DNA from: Brevibacillus massiliensis
GTDB taxonomy: Bacteria > Bacillota > Bacilli > Brevibacillales > Brevibacillaceae
DNA: 64,000 bases
Direction: 5' to 3'
NCBI RefSeq assembly: GCF_000311785.1
Contig: NZ_HE978545.1
Span: 114,335-178,334 of the forward strand
The notes below the pieces were generated by a model. It was given only the letters and a program-made list of their open reading frames with translations, did no database searches and was not told the DNA's origin. Positions 24,730-34,906 of this stretch are shown here, in pieces. The number at the start of each line of letters is the position of its first letter. Position 1 is the stretch's first letter. A program made the position numbers and the translations under genes.

Positions 24730-26466
24730 ATGTACAGCCAAAGGGAATACGATTTCATGCTTAACTCCACCCATGATGCGATTATTGCCGTTGATGCCAG
24801 CGGGGTCATCACCCTGTTTAACAAGGCTGCAGAACAATTGACCGGTTTAGAGGCCAGGCGAGTGATTGGCACACGGGCTGAAGCGACGATTCCCAACACC
24901 AGGCTGCACATCGTGCTGCAGACGGGACAATCCGAACTGCATCAGGAGCAGGAACTCCTGGGCAAGACCCGGATTATCACCAACCGGGTGCCGGTGCGGG
25001 GCGAATCCGGCGAGATTGTCGGGGCTGTGGCGATTTTTCGCGACATTACCGAAGTCATGGCATTGGCTGAAGAAGTCACCGATCTGAAAGAGTTGAAGAG
25101 CATGCTGCAGGCGATTATCCATTCTTCCGACGAGGCCATCTCGGTGGTCGATGCCGATGGAAACGGGCTGCTGATCAATCCGGCCTACACCAGGCTGACC
25201 GGGCTGGCCTATGAAGATGTCATCGGCAAACCGGCTACGGTGGACATCTCCGAGGGAGAGAGCATGCATATGCAGGTCTTACATACGAAAAAGCCGGTGC
25301 GCGGCGTCCCGATGAAGATCGGACCGAACCGGCGAGATGTGATCGTGAACGTCGCCCCCGTAATGGTGGACGGCATATTAAAGGGAAGCGTCGCCGTCAT
25401 CCACGATATCTCCGAGTTTAAGACGTTGACCGAGGAGTTGGAAAAAGCCCGCCGCATCATTCGCAAGCTGGAGGCCAAATACACGTTTGCCGACATCATC
25501 GGCGAGAGCGAACCGATTCGGATGGCGATCGAACAGGCCGAGCGGGCCGCGATGACCCCGGCGACGGTGCTGCTGCGCGGTGAGTCGGGAACGGGCAAAG
25601 AGCTGTTTGCTCACGCGATACATAATGCCAGTCAGCGCAAATACAACCAGTTTGTCAGGGTGAACTGTGCCGCATTGACAGAATCTCTGTTGGAGAGCGA
25701 ACTTTTCGGTTACGAGGAAGGAGCTTTCACCGGCGCGAAGCGGGGCGGAAAGCCGGGGCTGTTTGAGGAAGCAAGCGGCGGTACCATCTTTCTCGACGAG
25801 ATCGGTGAATTGTCCATCAGCACCCAGGCCAAGCTGCTTCGCGTCCTGCAGGAGCGCGAAATCGTCCGCGTCGGCGGGACCAAAGCGATTCCGATCAACG
25901 TTCGGATTATTACCGCCACACACGTGAATTTGGAGTCGGCGATTTCGACCGGACAATTCCGCGAGGACCTGTACTACCGGCTGAATGTCGTCCCGATTCA
26001 CATTCCTCCCTTGCGGCAGCGGGGCGAGGATATCTATCCGCTCGCCATGCATCTCCTGCGCAAGCACAATCTCGAATACGGGCGCAACGTCGAGGGGATC
26101 GCGCCGGCGGCACTGCAGATTCTCAGTGCCTATCACTGGCCGGGGAACGTTCGCGAGCTGGAAAACGTATTGGGGCGGGCGATGATCAACATGAAGTTCA
26201 GTGAATCGACGATCCTGCCCGAACACTTGCCGCCGCTGGAAGTGAAGAGTGGAATGGAGAGTGACCAGCAGCCGGCAAACCGCAGACAAGCGATTCCCAG
26301 CCCGCTTAAGGCAGTACTGGAAGAAGCGGAGCGGCTCCATATAGCCAGAGTGCTTGCGGAATGCGGAAAGAACCGGACAGAAGCAGCCAAACGGCTGGGC
26401 ATTTCCATTCGCAGTTTGTACTATAAAATGGAAAAATACGGGATTCAGCAAGAGCGCAAGGATTGA
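24730..26466 (+). CDS. bkdR: Sigma-54-dependent activator BkdR
   Basis: The 578-residue protein contains two PAS domains (about residues 1-110 and 125-235), a sigma-54 interaction AAA+ domain and a C-terminal Fis-type helix-turn-helix. Visible hallmarks are RGESGTGKE (Walker A), GAFTGA (sigma-54 contact loop), [12 protein letters not shown] (Walker B), and [21 protein letters not shown] at the end. Such activators respond to a metabolite through PAS and open SigL promoters. ATG 24730 is chosen because GGGAGGGG lies directly upstream; the frame is open from 24688. The next gene has a perfect -24/-12 promoter, so its target is clear. Confidence 0.93.
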   Translation: MYSQREYDFMLNSTHDAIIAVDASGVITLFNKAAEQLTGLEARRVIGTRAEATIPNTRLHIVLQTGQSELHQEQELLGKTRIITNRVPVRGESGEIVGAVAIFRDITEVMALAEEVTDLKELKSMLQAIIHSSDEAISVVDADGNGLLINPAYTRLTGLAYEDVIGKPATVDISEGESMHMQVLHTKKPVRGVPMKIGPNRRDVIVNVAPVMVDGILKGSVAVIHDISEFKTLTEELEKARRIIRKLEAKYTFADIIGESEPIRMAIEQAERAAMTPATVLLRGESGTGKELFAHAIHNASQRKYNQFVRVNCAALTESLLESELFGYEEGAFTGAKRGGKPGLFEEASGGTIFLDEIGELSISTQAKLLRVLQEREIVRVGGTKAIPINVRIITATHVNLESAISTGQFREDLYYRLNVVPIHIPPLRQRGEDIYPLAMHLLRKHNLEYGRNVEGIAPAALQILSAYHWPGNVRELENVLGRAMINMKFSESTILPEHLPPLEVKSGMESDQQPANRRQAIPSPLKAVLEEAERLHIARVLAECGKNRTEAAKRLGISIRSLYYKMEKYGIQQERKD

Positions 26467-26472
26467 TCGCTG

Positions 26473-26520
26473 TGCAATTTATTGCATGCAATTTCCAGTC
26501 AGCTTCTGCAAATACATGCA
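26473..26520 (+). promoter_or_regulatory. Probable BkdR enhancer (upstream activating) sites
   Basis: Three overlapping or adjacent inverted repeats with TGCA cores lie here: TGCAAT-TT-ATTGCA (26473-26486), ATTGCATGCAAT (26481-26492, perfect palindrome) and TGCAAATACATGCA (26507-26520). They sit about 45-90 bases upstream of the -24/-12 promoter, the expected place for binding of a sigma-54 activator. The repeats are observed; binding by BkdR is inferred. Confidence 0.6.
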
Positions 26521-26563
26521 TACCATGTCATGATGAATAAAACGCTTTCATGCTTTCCGTAGT

Positions 26564-26579
26564 TGGCATATCTCTTGCT
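26564..26579 (+). promoter_or_regulatory. Sigma-54 (SigL) -24/-12 promoter of the bkd operon
   Basis: TGGCAT-N5-TTGCT fits the sigma-54 consensus TGGCAC-N5-TTGCW with the GG and GC exactly ten bases apart. It lies 95 bases upstream of the leucine dehydrogenase start. Confidence 0.9.
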
Positions 26580-26673
26580 AAAGTACATAGACGAAGATAT
26601 TGCAGTAAACTATAAGAAAAACGTTGATGGAAGAATATGTACTGATCAGACCACACTGCGGGAGGCTTATTCC

Positions 26674-27765
26674 ATGCAAATTTTCGACTATCTGCAGCGC
26701 TACGACTACGAGCAGCTGGTTTTTTGCCAGGACGAAAACTCCGGGCTGAAAGCTGTGATTGCCATTCACGATACCACCTTGGGTCCTGCTCTCGGCGGCC
26801 TGCGGATGTGGCCCTACCGTACGGAAGAGGAAGCAATTGTTGACGCTTTGCGCTTGGCTAGAGGCATGACCTATAAAAACGCGGCGGCCGGACTCAATAT
26901 CGGCGGCGGAAAGACCGTCATCATCGGAGATCCGAAAAAAGATAAAAGCGAAGCGCTGTTCCGCGCATTGGGCCGGTATATTCAGGGGTTGAACGGACGC
27001 TACATCACGGCGGAAGACGTCGGAACGAGTGTAGCTGACATGGACCTGATCCACCTGGAAACGGATTACGTGACCGGGGTTTCACCCGAGTTCGGCTCAA
27101 GCGGGAATCCATCGCCCATGACTGCCTACGGCGTCTACCGCGGAATGAAGGCGGCTGCCAAGATCGCTTTTGGCAGCGACAGCCTTTCAGGAAAAGTCGT
27201 CGCGATCCAGGGGGTCGGGAACGTCGCTTCCAGTCTTTGCAAGCATCTGCACGAAGAAGGCGCCGATCTGATCGTGACAGATATCAATCAGGAGAACGTC
27301 GATCGTGCCGTCGCCGATTTTGGCGCAAAGGCGGTTGGAGTGAACGAGATTTTCAGCGTGGACTGCGACGTCTTCTCGCCGTGTGCGCTGGGCGCGGTCA
27401 TCAACGACGACACAATCCCGCTCCTCAAAGCGAAGGTCATCGCCGGTTCTGCGAACAATCAGCTGAAAGAGGAGCGCCATGGTGATATCATCAGCGAGAT
27501 GGGGATTGTCTATGCGCCCGATTACGTCATCAATGCAGGCGGCGTGATCAATGTCGCAGATGAATTGCAAGGGTACAATCGCGAGCGGGCGCTGAAAAAG
27601 GTAGAGGCGATCTACAACACGATCTTGGACGTTTTTGAAATTGCCGAACGGGAGCGCATTCCCTCCTATCGGGCAGCAGATCGCCTGGCGGAAGAACGGA
27701 TTGCCAGCGTGGCGAAGTCCCGCAGCACGTTTTTGCGCAACGGAAAATCCGTACTGTCCAAGTGA
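26674..27765 (+). CDS. bcd: Leucine dehydrogenase
   Basis: The enzyme deaminates leucine, isoleucine and valine to branched 2-oxo acids with NAD. The 363-residue protein shows the family features [29 protein letters not shown] (catalytic lysine), and [18 protein letters not shown] (NAD Rossmann). Length is typical. ATG 26674 is chosen since GGAGG lies at 26661-26665; the open frame begins at 26563. It is first gene under the sigma-54 promoter, followed by lpdV at 24 bases. Notably no ptb or buk gene flanks it, unlike the B. subtilis operon. Confidence 0.95.
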   Translation: MQIFDYLQRYDYEQLVFCQDENSGLKAVIAIHDTTLGPALGGLRMWPYRTEEEAIVDALRLARGMTYKNAAAGLNIGGGKTVIIGDPKKDKSEALFRALGRYIQGLNGRYITAEDVGTSVADMDLIHLETDYVTGVSPEFGSSGNPSPMTAYGVYRGMKAAAKIAFGSDSLSGKVVAIQGVGNVASSLCKHLHEEGADLIVTDINQENVDRAVADFGAKAVGVNEIFSVDCDVFSPCALGAVINDDTIPLLKAKVIAGSANNQLKEERHGDIISEMGIVYAPDYVINAGGVINVADELQGYNRERALKKVEAIYNTILDVFEIAERERIPSYRAADRLAEERIASVAKSRSTFLRNGKSVLSK

Positions 27766-27789
27766 AGTAAAGAAAAGGAGAAAACGTAA

Positions 27790-29211
27790 ATGTCACAAGA
27801 ATTTGATCTCGCCATCCTCGGGGCCGGTCCTGGCGGATACGTCGCGGCGATACGCGCGGCCCAGCTCGGTATGCGAGTGGCGATTGTCGAGAAGGAGAAA
27901 CTAGGCGGCACCTGTCTGCATCGCGGCTGCATTCCCTCCAAGGCTCTCTTGCGCAGCGCAGAGGTGTACGCTACGTTGAAGGAACGGGATAAATACGGCA
28001 TTGTCGCCGAAGGGGTGGGCATCGACTTCGGCAAGATGCAGACCCGCAAACAGGGGATCGTAGACCAGTTGCACAAAGGTGTCCAGTACCTGATGGAGAA
28101 GTCGAAGATCACCGTTTTCAAAGGGTACGGCCGGGTAATGGGGCCCTCCATCTTTTCTCCGCAGGCAGGAGCGGTGCGGATCGAGAACGAGGCAGGGGAA
28201 CAAGAGATGATCGTTCCCCGGTTCCTGCTCTTGGCCACCGGTTCACGGCCGCGGACGATACCGGGCCTGGAGATTGACAAAGAGTACGTATTGACAGCCG
28301 ATGAAGCACTCCAACTGGATACGCTGCCGGCCTCCATGCTCATCGTCGGAGGCGGCGTGATCGGCATCGAATGGGCTTCGATGCTGAGCGACCTTGAAGT
28401 GGATGTGACGGTTGTCGAAGCAGCCGAGCGGATCCTGCCGCAAGAGGATGAAGAGGTCAGCCGGGAAATGGCCCGCTTGCTGAAAAAACGCAAAGTAAAA
28501 GTTGTCACGGGGGCCAAACTCCTGGCGGAAACGCTCGTCCGCGGGCAAGGCGGTTTGACGATTCAAGCAGAAACCGCAGGCGGCGTCCAGCGTTTCCATG
28601 CCGAGAAAATGCTCGTATCAGTCGGACGCAGGGCCAACGTGGAGAACCTTGGGCTAGAAGCGACGGAAGTGAAGGTGGATGGGGGAGTGATCGAGGTGGG
28701 GCCGTTTTACCAGACGGCAGAACCGCACATTTACGCCATCGGAGACGTGATCGGCGGCCTGCAGCTAGCCCATGTCGCCTCACATGAAGGAATGATCGCC
28801 GTCGAGCATATGGCGGGGCTAAGCCCTGCTCCCCTGGATTACACGAAGGTGCCGAGGTGCACGTACAGCCGTCCGGAAGTGGCCGGCATCGGCCTGACGG
28901 AGGCGGAGGCGAGACGGCAGGGGTATGAGGTGAAAACCGGCAGGTTCAGCTTTAAAGCGCTGGGCAAGGCGCTGGTTTACGGTGAAAACGACGGGTTTGT
29001 CAAACTGGTGGCAGATGCCCGGACAGACGATTTGCTCGGCGTCCACATGATCGGCCCGCACGTGACCGAGCTGATCTCCGAAGCAGGGTTGGCACGGGTG
29101 TTGGACGCGACACCGTGGGAGATTGCCCACACGATTCACCCACATCCGACACTTTCCGAAGCGATGGGCGAAGCGGCGTTAGCCGTAGACGGGTCGGCCA
29201 TTCAATCATAG
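27790..29211 (+). CDS. lpdV: Dihydrolipoyl dehydrogenase of branched-chain oxo acid dehydrogenase (E3)
   Basis: The 473-residue flavoprotein reoxidises lipoyl groups. Motifs in order are AILGAGPGGYVAAI (FAD), GGTCLHRGCIPSKALL (redox cysteines), LIVGGGVIGIEWA (NAD) and the C-terminal HTIHPHPTLSEAM with catalytic histidine and glutamate. Being the second gene of the bkd operon it is the dedicated E3 rather than the pyruvate-dehydrogenase one. AAAGGAG lies upstream of ATG 27790. Confidence 0.95.
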   Translation: MSQEFDLAILGAGPGGYVAAIRAAQLGMRVAIVEKEKLGGTCLHRGCIPSKALLRSAEVYATLKERDKYGIVAEGVGIDFGKMQTRKQGIVDQLHKGVQYLMEKSKITVFKGYGRVMGPSIFSPQAGAVRIENEAGEQEMIVPRFLLLATGSRPRTIPGLEIDKEYVLTADEALQLDTLPASMLIVGGGVIGIEWASMLSDLEVDVTVVEAAERILPQEDEEVSREMARLLKKRKVKVVTGAKLLAETLVRGQGGLTIQAETAGGVQRFHAEKMLVSVGRRANVENLGLEATEVKVDGGVIEVGPFYQTAEPHIYAIGDVIGGLQLAHVASHEGMIAVEHMAGLSPAPLDYTKVPRCTYSRPEVAGIGLTEAEARRQGYEVKTGRFSFKALGKALVYGENDGFVKLVADARTDDLLGVHMIGPHVTELISEAGLARVLDATPWEIAHTIHPHPTLSEAMGEAALAVDGSAIQS

Positions 29212-29232
29212 AGAGACAAAGGAGGCATTAGC

Positions 29233-30234
29233 ATGTCCAACCAGGCGCAAAATCGGCATCAGGCCGTTGGGTTAAGCGATCAGCAGGTGCTTGACATGTT
29301 CTACTACATGGTGTTGGCGAGAAAAATCGACGAGCGCCAATGGCTGTTAAACCGTGCGGGAAAGGTGCCGTTTGTGATCTCCTGCCAGGGACAGGAGGCG
29401 GCACAGATCGGAGCAGCGTTTGCCTTGGAGAAAGGAAAAGACTACCTCTGTCCTTACTATCGGGACCTTGGCGTCGTACTGGTCTTCGGGCAGACAGCGC
29501 GCGACTGCATGCTGTCCGCTTTTGCCAAAGCGGAAGATCCCAACAGCGGCGGCAGACAGATGCCCGGCCACTTCGGCAGCAGAAAGCTGAATATCCTGAC
29601 CGGATCAAGTCCGGTGACGACACAGGTGCCGCACGCGGTGGGGATCGCCTTGGCTGGCAAAATGCAAGGGAAAGATCTGGTCGTATTTACTTCCTTCGGA
29701 GAAGGCTCAAGCAACCAGGGCGATTTTCACGAGGGAGCCAACTTTGCCGGCGTTCACAAGCTGCCGGTGATTTTCTTCTGCGAAAACAACAAATACGCGA
29801 TCTCTGTCCCGCTGAAAAAACAGCTGGCTTGCGAGAGCGTGGCAGACCGGGCGGTTGGCTACGGCTTTACGGGGATCAGCGTAGACGGAAACGACCCGAT
29901 TGAAACCTATCGGGTCATGAAGGAAGCAGTGGAGCGCGCCAGGGCAGGCGGGGGTCCTACGCTGATCGAAGCGGTTACCTACCGGTTGGTGCCGCATTCC
30001 AGTGACGATGACGACCGCACATACCGCACACGCGAAGAGGTGGAAGAGGCGAAAAAGCAGGATCCCATTCTGCGTTTTGCCGCTTATTTGAAAGAAATCG
30101 GCTTGCTTGATGACACGTCTGAGAAAGAACTGTTGGAACGGGTGCAGGCGGAAGTAGACGAAGCGACGGATTATGCGGAGAACGCCCCGTATCCCGCTCC
30201 CGAATCTGCTTTAACCCACGTCTACGGTGCGTAA
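29233..30234 (+). CDS. bkdAA: Branched-chain 2-oxo acid dehydrogenase E1 alpha
   Basis: The 333-residue subunit binds thiamin diphosphate and decarboxylates the branched-chain 2-oxo acid. Recognisable features are ARKIDERQWLLNR, PYYRDLGVVL, the TPP motif FTSFGEGSSNQGDFHEGANFAGVHKLPVIFFCENN and the phosphorylation-loop-like YRLVPHSSDDD. AAAGGAGG precedes ATG 29233. It lies 21 bases after lpdV and 12 bases before bkdAB. Confidence 0.95.
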   Translation: MSNQAQNRHQAVGLSDQQVLDMFYYMVLARKIDERQWLLNRAGKVPFVISCQGQEAAQIGAAFALEKGKDYLCPYYRDLGVVLVFGQTARDCMLSAFAKAEDPNSGGRQMPGHFGSRKLNILTGSSPVTTQVPHAVGIALAGKMQGKDLVVFTSFGEGSSNQGDFHEGANFAGVHKLPVIFFCENNKYAISVPLKKQLACESVADRAVGYGFTGISVDGNDPIETYRVMKEAVERARAGGGPTLIEAVTYRLVPHSSDDDDRTYRTREEVEEAKKQDPILRFAAYLKEIGLLDDTSEKELLERVQAEVDEATDYAENAPYPAPESALTHVYGA

Positions 30235-30246
30235 GGGGGAAGAGAG

Positions 30247-31230
30247 ATGGCTGTCATTTCATATATAGATGCAATCACCATGGCGATGCGCGAAGAGATG
30301 CGCCGCGATCCCGGCGTATTTGTTTTAGGGGAAGACGTCGGAGTGCGCGGGGGAGTGTTTCGCGCCACCAATGGTTTGATCGAGGAATTTGGCGAAGAGC
30401 GGGTGCTCGATACACCGCTGGCCGAATCGGCGATCGTCGGAGTGGCGATTGGCGCAGCCGCTTACGGCATGCGTCCGATTGCCGAGATTCAGTTTGCCGA
30501 TTTTATTATGCCTGCCGTGAACCAAATCGTCAGTGAAGCGGCAAAAATCCGCTATCGTTCCAATAACGACTGGCATTGTCCGCTGACGATCCGCGCGCCG
30601 TTCGGCGGCGGGATTCACGGGGCGCTGTACCACTCCCAGTCGGTAGAGGCGATGTTCACGAACGTGCCTGGACTAAAGGTCGTTGTTCCCTCTACGCCAT
30701 ACGACGCCAAGGGGCTGCTCAAGGCGGCGATCCGCGACGAGGATCCGGTGCTGTTTTTTGAACACAAGCGCTGTTACCGGCTGATCAAGGGCGAGGTTCC
30801 GGAGACGGATTACGTGCTGCCGATCGGCAAGGCGGATGTGAAGCGCGAGGGTACGGACATCACGGTGATCTCCTACGGCCTGACGCTCCACTTTGCCCTG
30901 CAGGCGGCGGAAAAACTGGCACAGGAAGGAATCAGCGCCCACGTCCTCGATCTGCGCACGCTCTACCCGCTGGATAAAGAAGCGATCGTGGAAGCGGCAG
31001 CGAAGACCGGCAAAGTGCTGATCGTTCACGAAGACAATAAAGAAGGCGGAGTCGGCGGCGAGGTCGCGGCGATTATCGCGGAACACTGCCTGTTTGATCT
31101 CGACGCGCCGATCAAGCGCCTGTGCGGTCCGGATGTGCCGGCGATGCCATACAGTCCGCCACTGGAGAAGTTCTTTATGCTAAACCCTGACACAGTGCTG
31201 GCAGCGATGAGAGAACTGGCCCATTTTTAG
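30247..31230 (+). CDS. bkdAB: Branched-chain 2-oxo acid dehydrogenase E1 beta
   Basis: The 327-residue subunit completes the E1 heterotetramer. Features include VFVLGEDVGVRGGVFRAT, RVLDTPLAESAIVG, FADFIMPAVNQIVSEAAK, and VLDLRTLYPLDKEAIVEAA typical of transketolase C-terminal domains. GGGGGAAGAG is the ribosome-binding site upstream of ATG 30247. Confidence 0.95.
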   Translation: MAVISYIDAITMAMREEMRRDPGVFVLGEDVGVRGGVFRATNGLIEEFGEERVLDTPLAESAIVGVAIGAAAYGMRPIAEIQFADFIMPAVNQIVSEAAKIRYRSNNDWHCPLTIRAPFGGGIHGALYHSQSVEAMFTNVPGLKVVVPSTPYDAKGLLKAAIRDEDPVLFFEHKRCYRLIKGEVPETDYVLPIGKADVKREGTDITVISYGLTLHFALQAAEKLAQEGISAHVLDLRTLYPLDKEAIVEAAAKTGKVLIVHEDNKEGGVGGEVAAIIAEHCLFDLDAPIKRLCGPDVPAMPYSPPLEKFFMLNPDTVLAAMRELAHF

Positions 31231-31269
31231 ATCTTTCATACTAACCTCTAGACTTGAGGAGGATAGAAC

Positions 31270-32544
31270 ATGGCAACAAAAGTGCTCATGCCCCAACTGG
31301 GGGAAAGCGTGACAGAGGGCACCATCTCCAGATGGTTGGTCAAAACAGGGGATGTCGTCAACAAGTACGATCCGCTGGCCGAAGTCACGACAGATAAAGT
31401 AAACGCGGAAGTGCCGGCTGCACTGTCCGGACGGATCGTCGATATCCTGGTGCCGGAAGGGGAAACCGTAGCCGTGGGAACGCCGATCATGTCGATTGAG
31501 GAGTATGGCGGAGCCGCGTCTGAGGAGGCTGCGTTGGAAGCGGCAGAACCGGCCCCGGCAGGCGCTGGGGAAGGGGAATCGCCGGTACTCAAGCCGATCG
31601 AATTCGAACCGGCCCGCGTCGCCCCTGTCACGGGAAAACAGCGCTACTCTCCCGCCGTCATGCGGCTGGCCCAGGAACACGACATCGATCTGTCACAGGT
31701 GACAGGAACCGGCGCGGAAGGGAGAATTACCCGCAAGGACGTACAAAAAATCATCGAACAAGGCGGTTTGCCCAGGGCCCATGCCCCCTCGGCCGCACTG
31801 CCGCAGACAGCCGAGCCGACACCGCCTCCACCTGTCAATCCCGGCGCGGGCGACCAGGTGATTCCTGTTTCCTCCGTGCGGAAAACCATCGCTGCGCGAA
31901 TGGTCCAGAGCAAGCACGAAATCCCGCACGCCTGGATGATGGTCGAGGCAGATGTGACAAATCTCGTCAACTACCGCAACAAGGTAAAGGATGAATTCAA
32001 GCAAAAGGAGGGCATCAACCTTACCTACCTGCCCTTTTTTATAAAAGCGGTAGTCGAGGCGTTAAAAGAGTACCCGATGCTTAACTCGTCTTGGGACAAA
32101 GACAAAATTATCGTCAGGAAGGACATCAATATCTCGATTGCCGTAGCGACAGAGGATGCGCTGTACGTTCCCGTCATCAAGGCGGCCGATCAAAAATCGA
32201 TCTACGGCATCGCCAAGGCAATCGAGGATTTGGCGGGCAGGACCCGCGCCGGCAAGCTGACGGTCGATGACATGGCAGGCGGCACGTTTACCGTCAATAA
32301 TACGGGCTCGTTCGGCTCCGTATTGTCCGCACCGATCATCAATGCGCCGCAGGCGGCGATCCTGAGCGTCGAATCGATCGTCAAACGGCCTGTCGTCATC
32401 AACGATATGATTGCCGTCCGCTCGATGGTCAATTTGTGCCTGTCGCTGGATCACCGGGTGCTGGATGGGCTGGTTTGCGGCCGTTTTCTCCAGCGGGTAA
32501 AAGAGAAGCTGGAGAACATCGGCCCGCAGACAAACCTGTTTTAG
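31270..32544 (+). CDS. bkdB: Branched-chain 2-oxo acid dehydrogenase E2 (lipoamide acyltransferase)
   Basis: The 424-residue protein has one N-terminal lipoyl domain (lysine in EVTTDKVNAEV), a proline/alanine-rich linker, a peripheral-subunit-binding domain (YSPAVMRLAQEHDIDLSQVTGTGAEGRITRKDV), a second linker, and the acyltransferase domain with the catalytic LCLSLDHRVLDGL. It builds the multimeric core of the complex and makes isobutyryl-, isovaleryl- and 2-methylbutyryl-CoA, which also prime branched fatty acids. It ends the operon; a terminator follows at 32595. Confidence 0.95.
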   Translation: MATKVLMPQLGESVTEGTISRWLVKTGDVVNKYDPLAEVTTDKVNAEVPAALSGRIVDILVPEGETVAVGTPIMSIEEYGGAASEEAALEAAEPAPAGAGEGESPVLKPIEFEPARVAPVTGKQRYSPAVMRLAQEHDIDLSQVTGTGAEGRITRKDVQKIIEQGGLPRAHAPSAALPQTAEPTPPPPVNPGAGDQVIPVSSVRKTIAARMVQSKHEIPHAWMMVEADVTNLVNYRNKVKDEFKQKEGINLTYLPFFIKAVVEALKEYPMLNSSWDKDKIIVRKDINISIAVATEDALYVPVIKAADQKSIYGIAKAIEDLAGRTRAGKLTVDDMAGGTFTVNNTGSFGSVLSAPIINAPQAAILSVESIVKRPVVINDMIAVRSMVNLCLSLDHRVLDGLVCGRFLQRVKEKLENIGPQTNLF

Positions 32545-32594
32545 CATTTGAGGGCGACTGCCAAAAGAGCCTGGCCCCGGTTTTTATCAGATCA

Positions 32595-32637
32595 AAAATA
32601 GGAAGCCACAGATCAATCGGGCTTTCTATTTTTTTTC
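32595..32637 (+). terminator. Terminator of the bkd operon
   Basis: A 12-base stem with one G-T pair (about 32596-32607 with 32620-32631) is followed by T8. It begins 51 bases after bkdB. Confidence 0.85.
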
Positions 32638-32841
32638 GCAGAGGGTGTAACGTTTTTTCGGGCCGCTCCGTCATAATCCTATGAGGGAGGAAGCGGGGGG
32701 AACATTCATATGGAAAATCTCCCGGGAACTGATAAATTCCGATAAAATGTTTACATAAATATTCCCTCTATTATCGATTTATGGTAAACTTTAGACATCT
32801 ATTGGTTTTTTAGAAGAAGATTAGAGATTGGGAGGAGAACA

Positions 32842-34881
32842 ATGCGAAAGAAAAACAGAGTGCTGCCTTTCCTACTTGCGACTGCAGTTGTCACCAGTCC
32901 GTTGGCAGCTGTGCCGAACGCTTATGCGATTTCCAGCCTCGACATTCGTGCCGATGACGAGTACGTAGATGAGGAAACTACCTATACGATTGATTTTTAC
33001 TTGGACAAAGACCTGGATGCCGGGGATAACATCTATGTCGAATTCCCCAGGGACTACGATGTCAGTGGAGTCCGGACCTCTGACGTAACCGTAGACGGCA
33101 GAGAGGCCAGCAGGGTCAGCGTCAGCGGGGGAAAAATTACCATCCGAGTTCCACGTGATTTGTACAGGGACGACAAGGTGAGAGTCGAAATCGACGGCGT
33201 GGTCAATCCGCGATATTACGATGACTACACGATCAAGGTGAGCACGACAAACGAATCCTCGCGCTCTGCTACCATCTACATCGATCGAAGCAACAGTTCC
33301 AGCAACAGCAGCAGAAGCGATTTCTCTGTCGAAATGGACGCCAGGGATACCAATGAAAAAACCTCATTGAAGCTGGGAAGGATCGACCTGAGGGACGATC
33401 TGAAGAAGGGGGACCTTGTTTACGTCACCTTCCCTGATTCCAGCATGCTGCCTAGCCGGATCGACACAAGAGACGTTGAAATCAACGGCTACGAGCCGGA
33501 TGACGTCACGATCAGCGGAAAAGAAGTCCGGATCAAGGTTCCCAAAAATGCGGATAAAGACGATACATTAGACATCTACTTCAGCAGATCCGCCGGCATC
33601 AAGAGTCCGAGAAGAGATGACGATTACACGATCGAAGTAAAATACAAAAGCACCCGGTACACTTCGGAAGAATTTTCGATCAGCGGGTCCAGCGGCTCAG
33701 CCTCCAAGGACTTTAAAGTAGATCTTTCCGATAATTACGCCGGCGCCGCTACCAGCTACACCTTTGAGTTTGACCTGGGCAAGAAATTGAAATCCAACCA
33801 GGAGATCGAAGTGGAGTTCCCGGACTCGCTGATGGTGCCTTCTACCGTGCTCTCCACTTACGTCAAGATCAATGGTGAGACGGCGCGGTCTGCCAGCGTA
33901 TCCGGCAGAAAAGTGACGATTACGACACCGTTCACCTTTAAGGACGACAGCAAAATTAAAGTAGTTTTCGAGCCGCGTGCAGGGATTACCAACCCGAACT
34001 TGCCGGGAACCTACACGCTGACGGTCAAGGCAGCCGGCAGCACGATCACGTCGAAGAGCTTCGAGATCAGCGGCAGCCGGACGGGCAGTGTAGTCAACCC
34101 GACCAACCCGACAAATCCGACCACGGTCGACAACTCTACGGCCGCGATTACGTTTACGAAGACGCTCCCGTCTACGGCGACGACGATCAACGTCGGACTC
34201 AACGGACTGGGCATGCCGCTGACCAAAAACCAGGATTTCTTCGAGATCGCGTTCCCGAGCGGTTTCCGCATGCCGGCTTCGTTCAGCACCTCGTCCTTTA
34301 CCGTAAACGGCCTGGCGCCCAGCTATGTCGCCCTGCGCGGGCAAAACCTGGTGGTATATCCGGCACAGGATATTCCCGCGAACCAAGCCGTAAACGTCGT
34401 CATCGGCGAGGGGGCAAACATCGTAACGCCAGCGGCGGCCGGACAGTACAATCTGGCGGTGTACACTTCCAATGAAAAAGCTCCGCTGATCACCCGTTCC
34501 GTCAATATTCTGCCTGCCAATGCCGTGATGATGAAGGTAGGGGCGGCTTCCTTCACCAAAGGCGGGGTGACGAAAAACCTGACGACCGCACCGTATACGT
34601 TCAACGGAAATACGCTGGTGCCGGCGCAATTCTTTAAAGACGGGCTTGGCTTGACGACCCAGTGGAATAATAAGACAGCGACGATCACCAGCGGTACGAC
34701 TGTCATCCAGTTTACTGTCGGCTCCAATCAGGCGAAGATCGGCAAAACCACAGTCAAACTGCCTGTAGCAGTACAATTGAAGGACAACATGCCAATGCTC
34801 CCGATCCGCTTTGTTTCCGACACCCTCAAATACACCTTGGGCTGGGACGCAGCAAGCTCCAGCATCGTCATGTACAAGTAA
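32842..34881 (+). CDS. Large secreted protein with four beta repeats and a copper-amine-oxidase-N-like stalk domain
   Basis: The 679-residue protein has a clear signal peptide (MRKKNRVLPFLLATAVVTS, cleaved near NAYA). Then come four similar repeats of ~120-135 residues, each with D-rich strands and a closing motif of the form N/S-P-x-x-x-Y-T/N-x-x-V: NPRYYDDYTIKV, SPRRDDDYTIEV, NPNLPGTYTLTV and TPAAAGQYNLAV. Between repeats 1 and 2 is a serine-rich linker (residues ~150-160), and before repeat 4 a PTNPTNPTT linker. The last ~115 residues look like the Cu_amine_oxidN1 (stalk) domain, PMLPIRFVSDTL. It lacks an LPXTG motif, so it is secreted or wall-bound noncovalently. GGGAGGAG precedes the ATG, and a terminator follows. 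Function is unknown. Confidence 0.8.
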   Translation: MRKKNRVLPFLLATAVVTSPLAAVPNAYAISSLDIRADDEYVDEETTYTIDFYLDKDLDAGDNIYVEFPRDYDVSGVRTSDVTVDGREASRVSVSGGKITIRVPRDLYRDDKVRVEIDGVVNPRYYDDYTIKVSTTNESSRSATIYIDRSNSSSNSSRSDFSVEMDARDTNEKTSLKLGRIDLRDDLKKGDLVYVTFPDSSMLPSRIDTRDVEINGYEPDDVTISGKEVRIKVPKNADKDDTLDIYFSRSAGIKSPRRDDDYTIEVKYKSTRYTSEEFSISGSSGSASKDFKVDLSDNYAGAATSYTFEFDLGKKLKSNQEIEVEFPDSLMVPSTVLSTYVKINGETARSASVSGRKVTITTPFTFKDDSKIKVVFEPRAGITNPNLPGTYTLTVKAAGSTITSKSFEISGSRTGSVVNPTNPTNPTTVDNSTAAITFTKTLPSTATTINVGLNGLGMPLTKNQDFFEIAFPSGFRMPASFSTSSFTVNGLAPSYVALRGQNLVVYPAQDIPANQAVNVVIGEGANIVTPAAAGQYNLAVYTSNEKAPLITRSVNILPANAVMMKVGAASFTKGGVTKNLTTAPYTFNGNTLVPAQFFKDGLGLTTQWNNKTATITSGTTVIQFTVGSNQAKIGKTTVKLPVAVQLKDNMPMLPIRFVSDTLKYTLGWDAASSSIVMYK

Positions 34882-34906
34882 ATAAACCAGTGACAAGGTC
34901 ACGAGA

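Noticed and set aside
32710-32745. 11-codon leader frame before the secreted repeat protein
   Set aside because: It has a purine-rich upstream stretch but is too short to support, and nothing downstream suggests attenuation.
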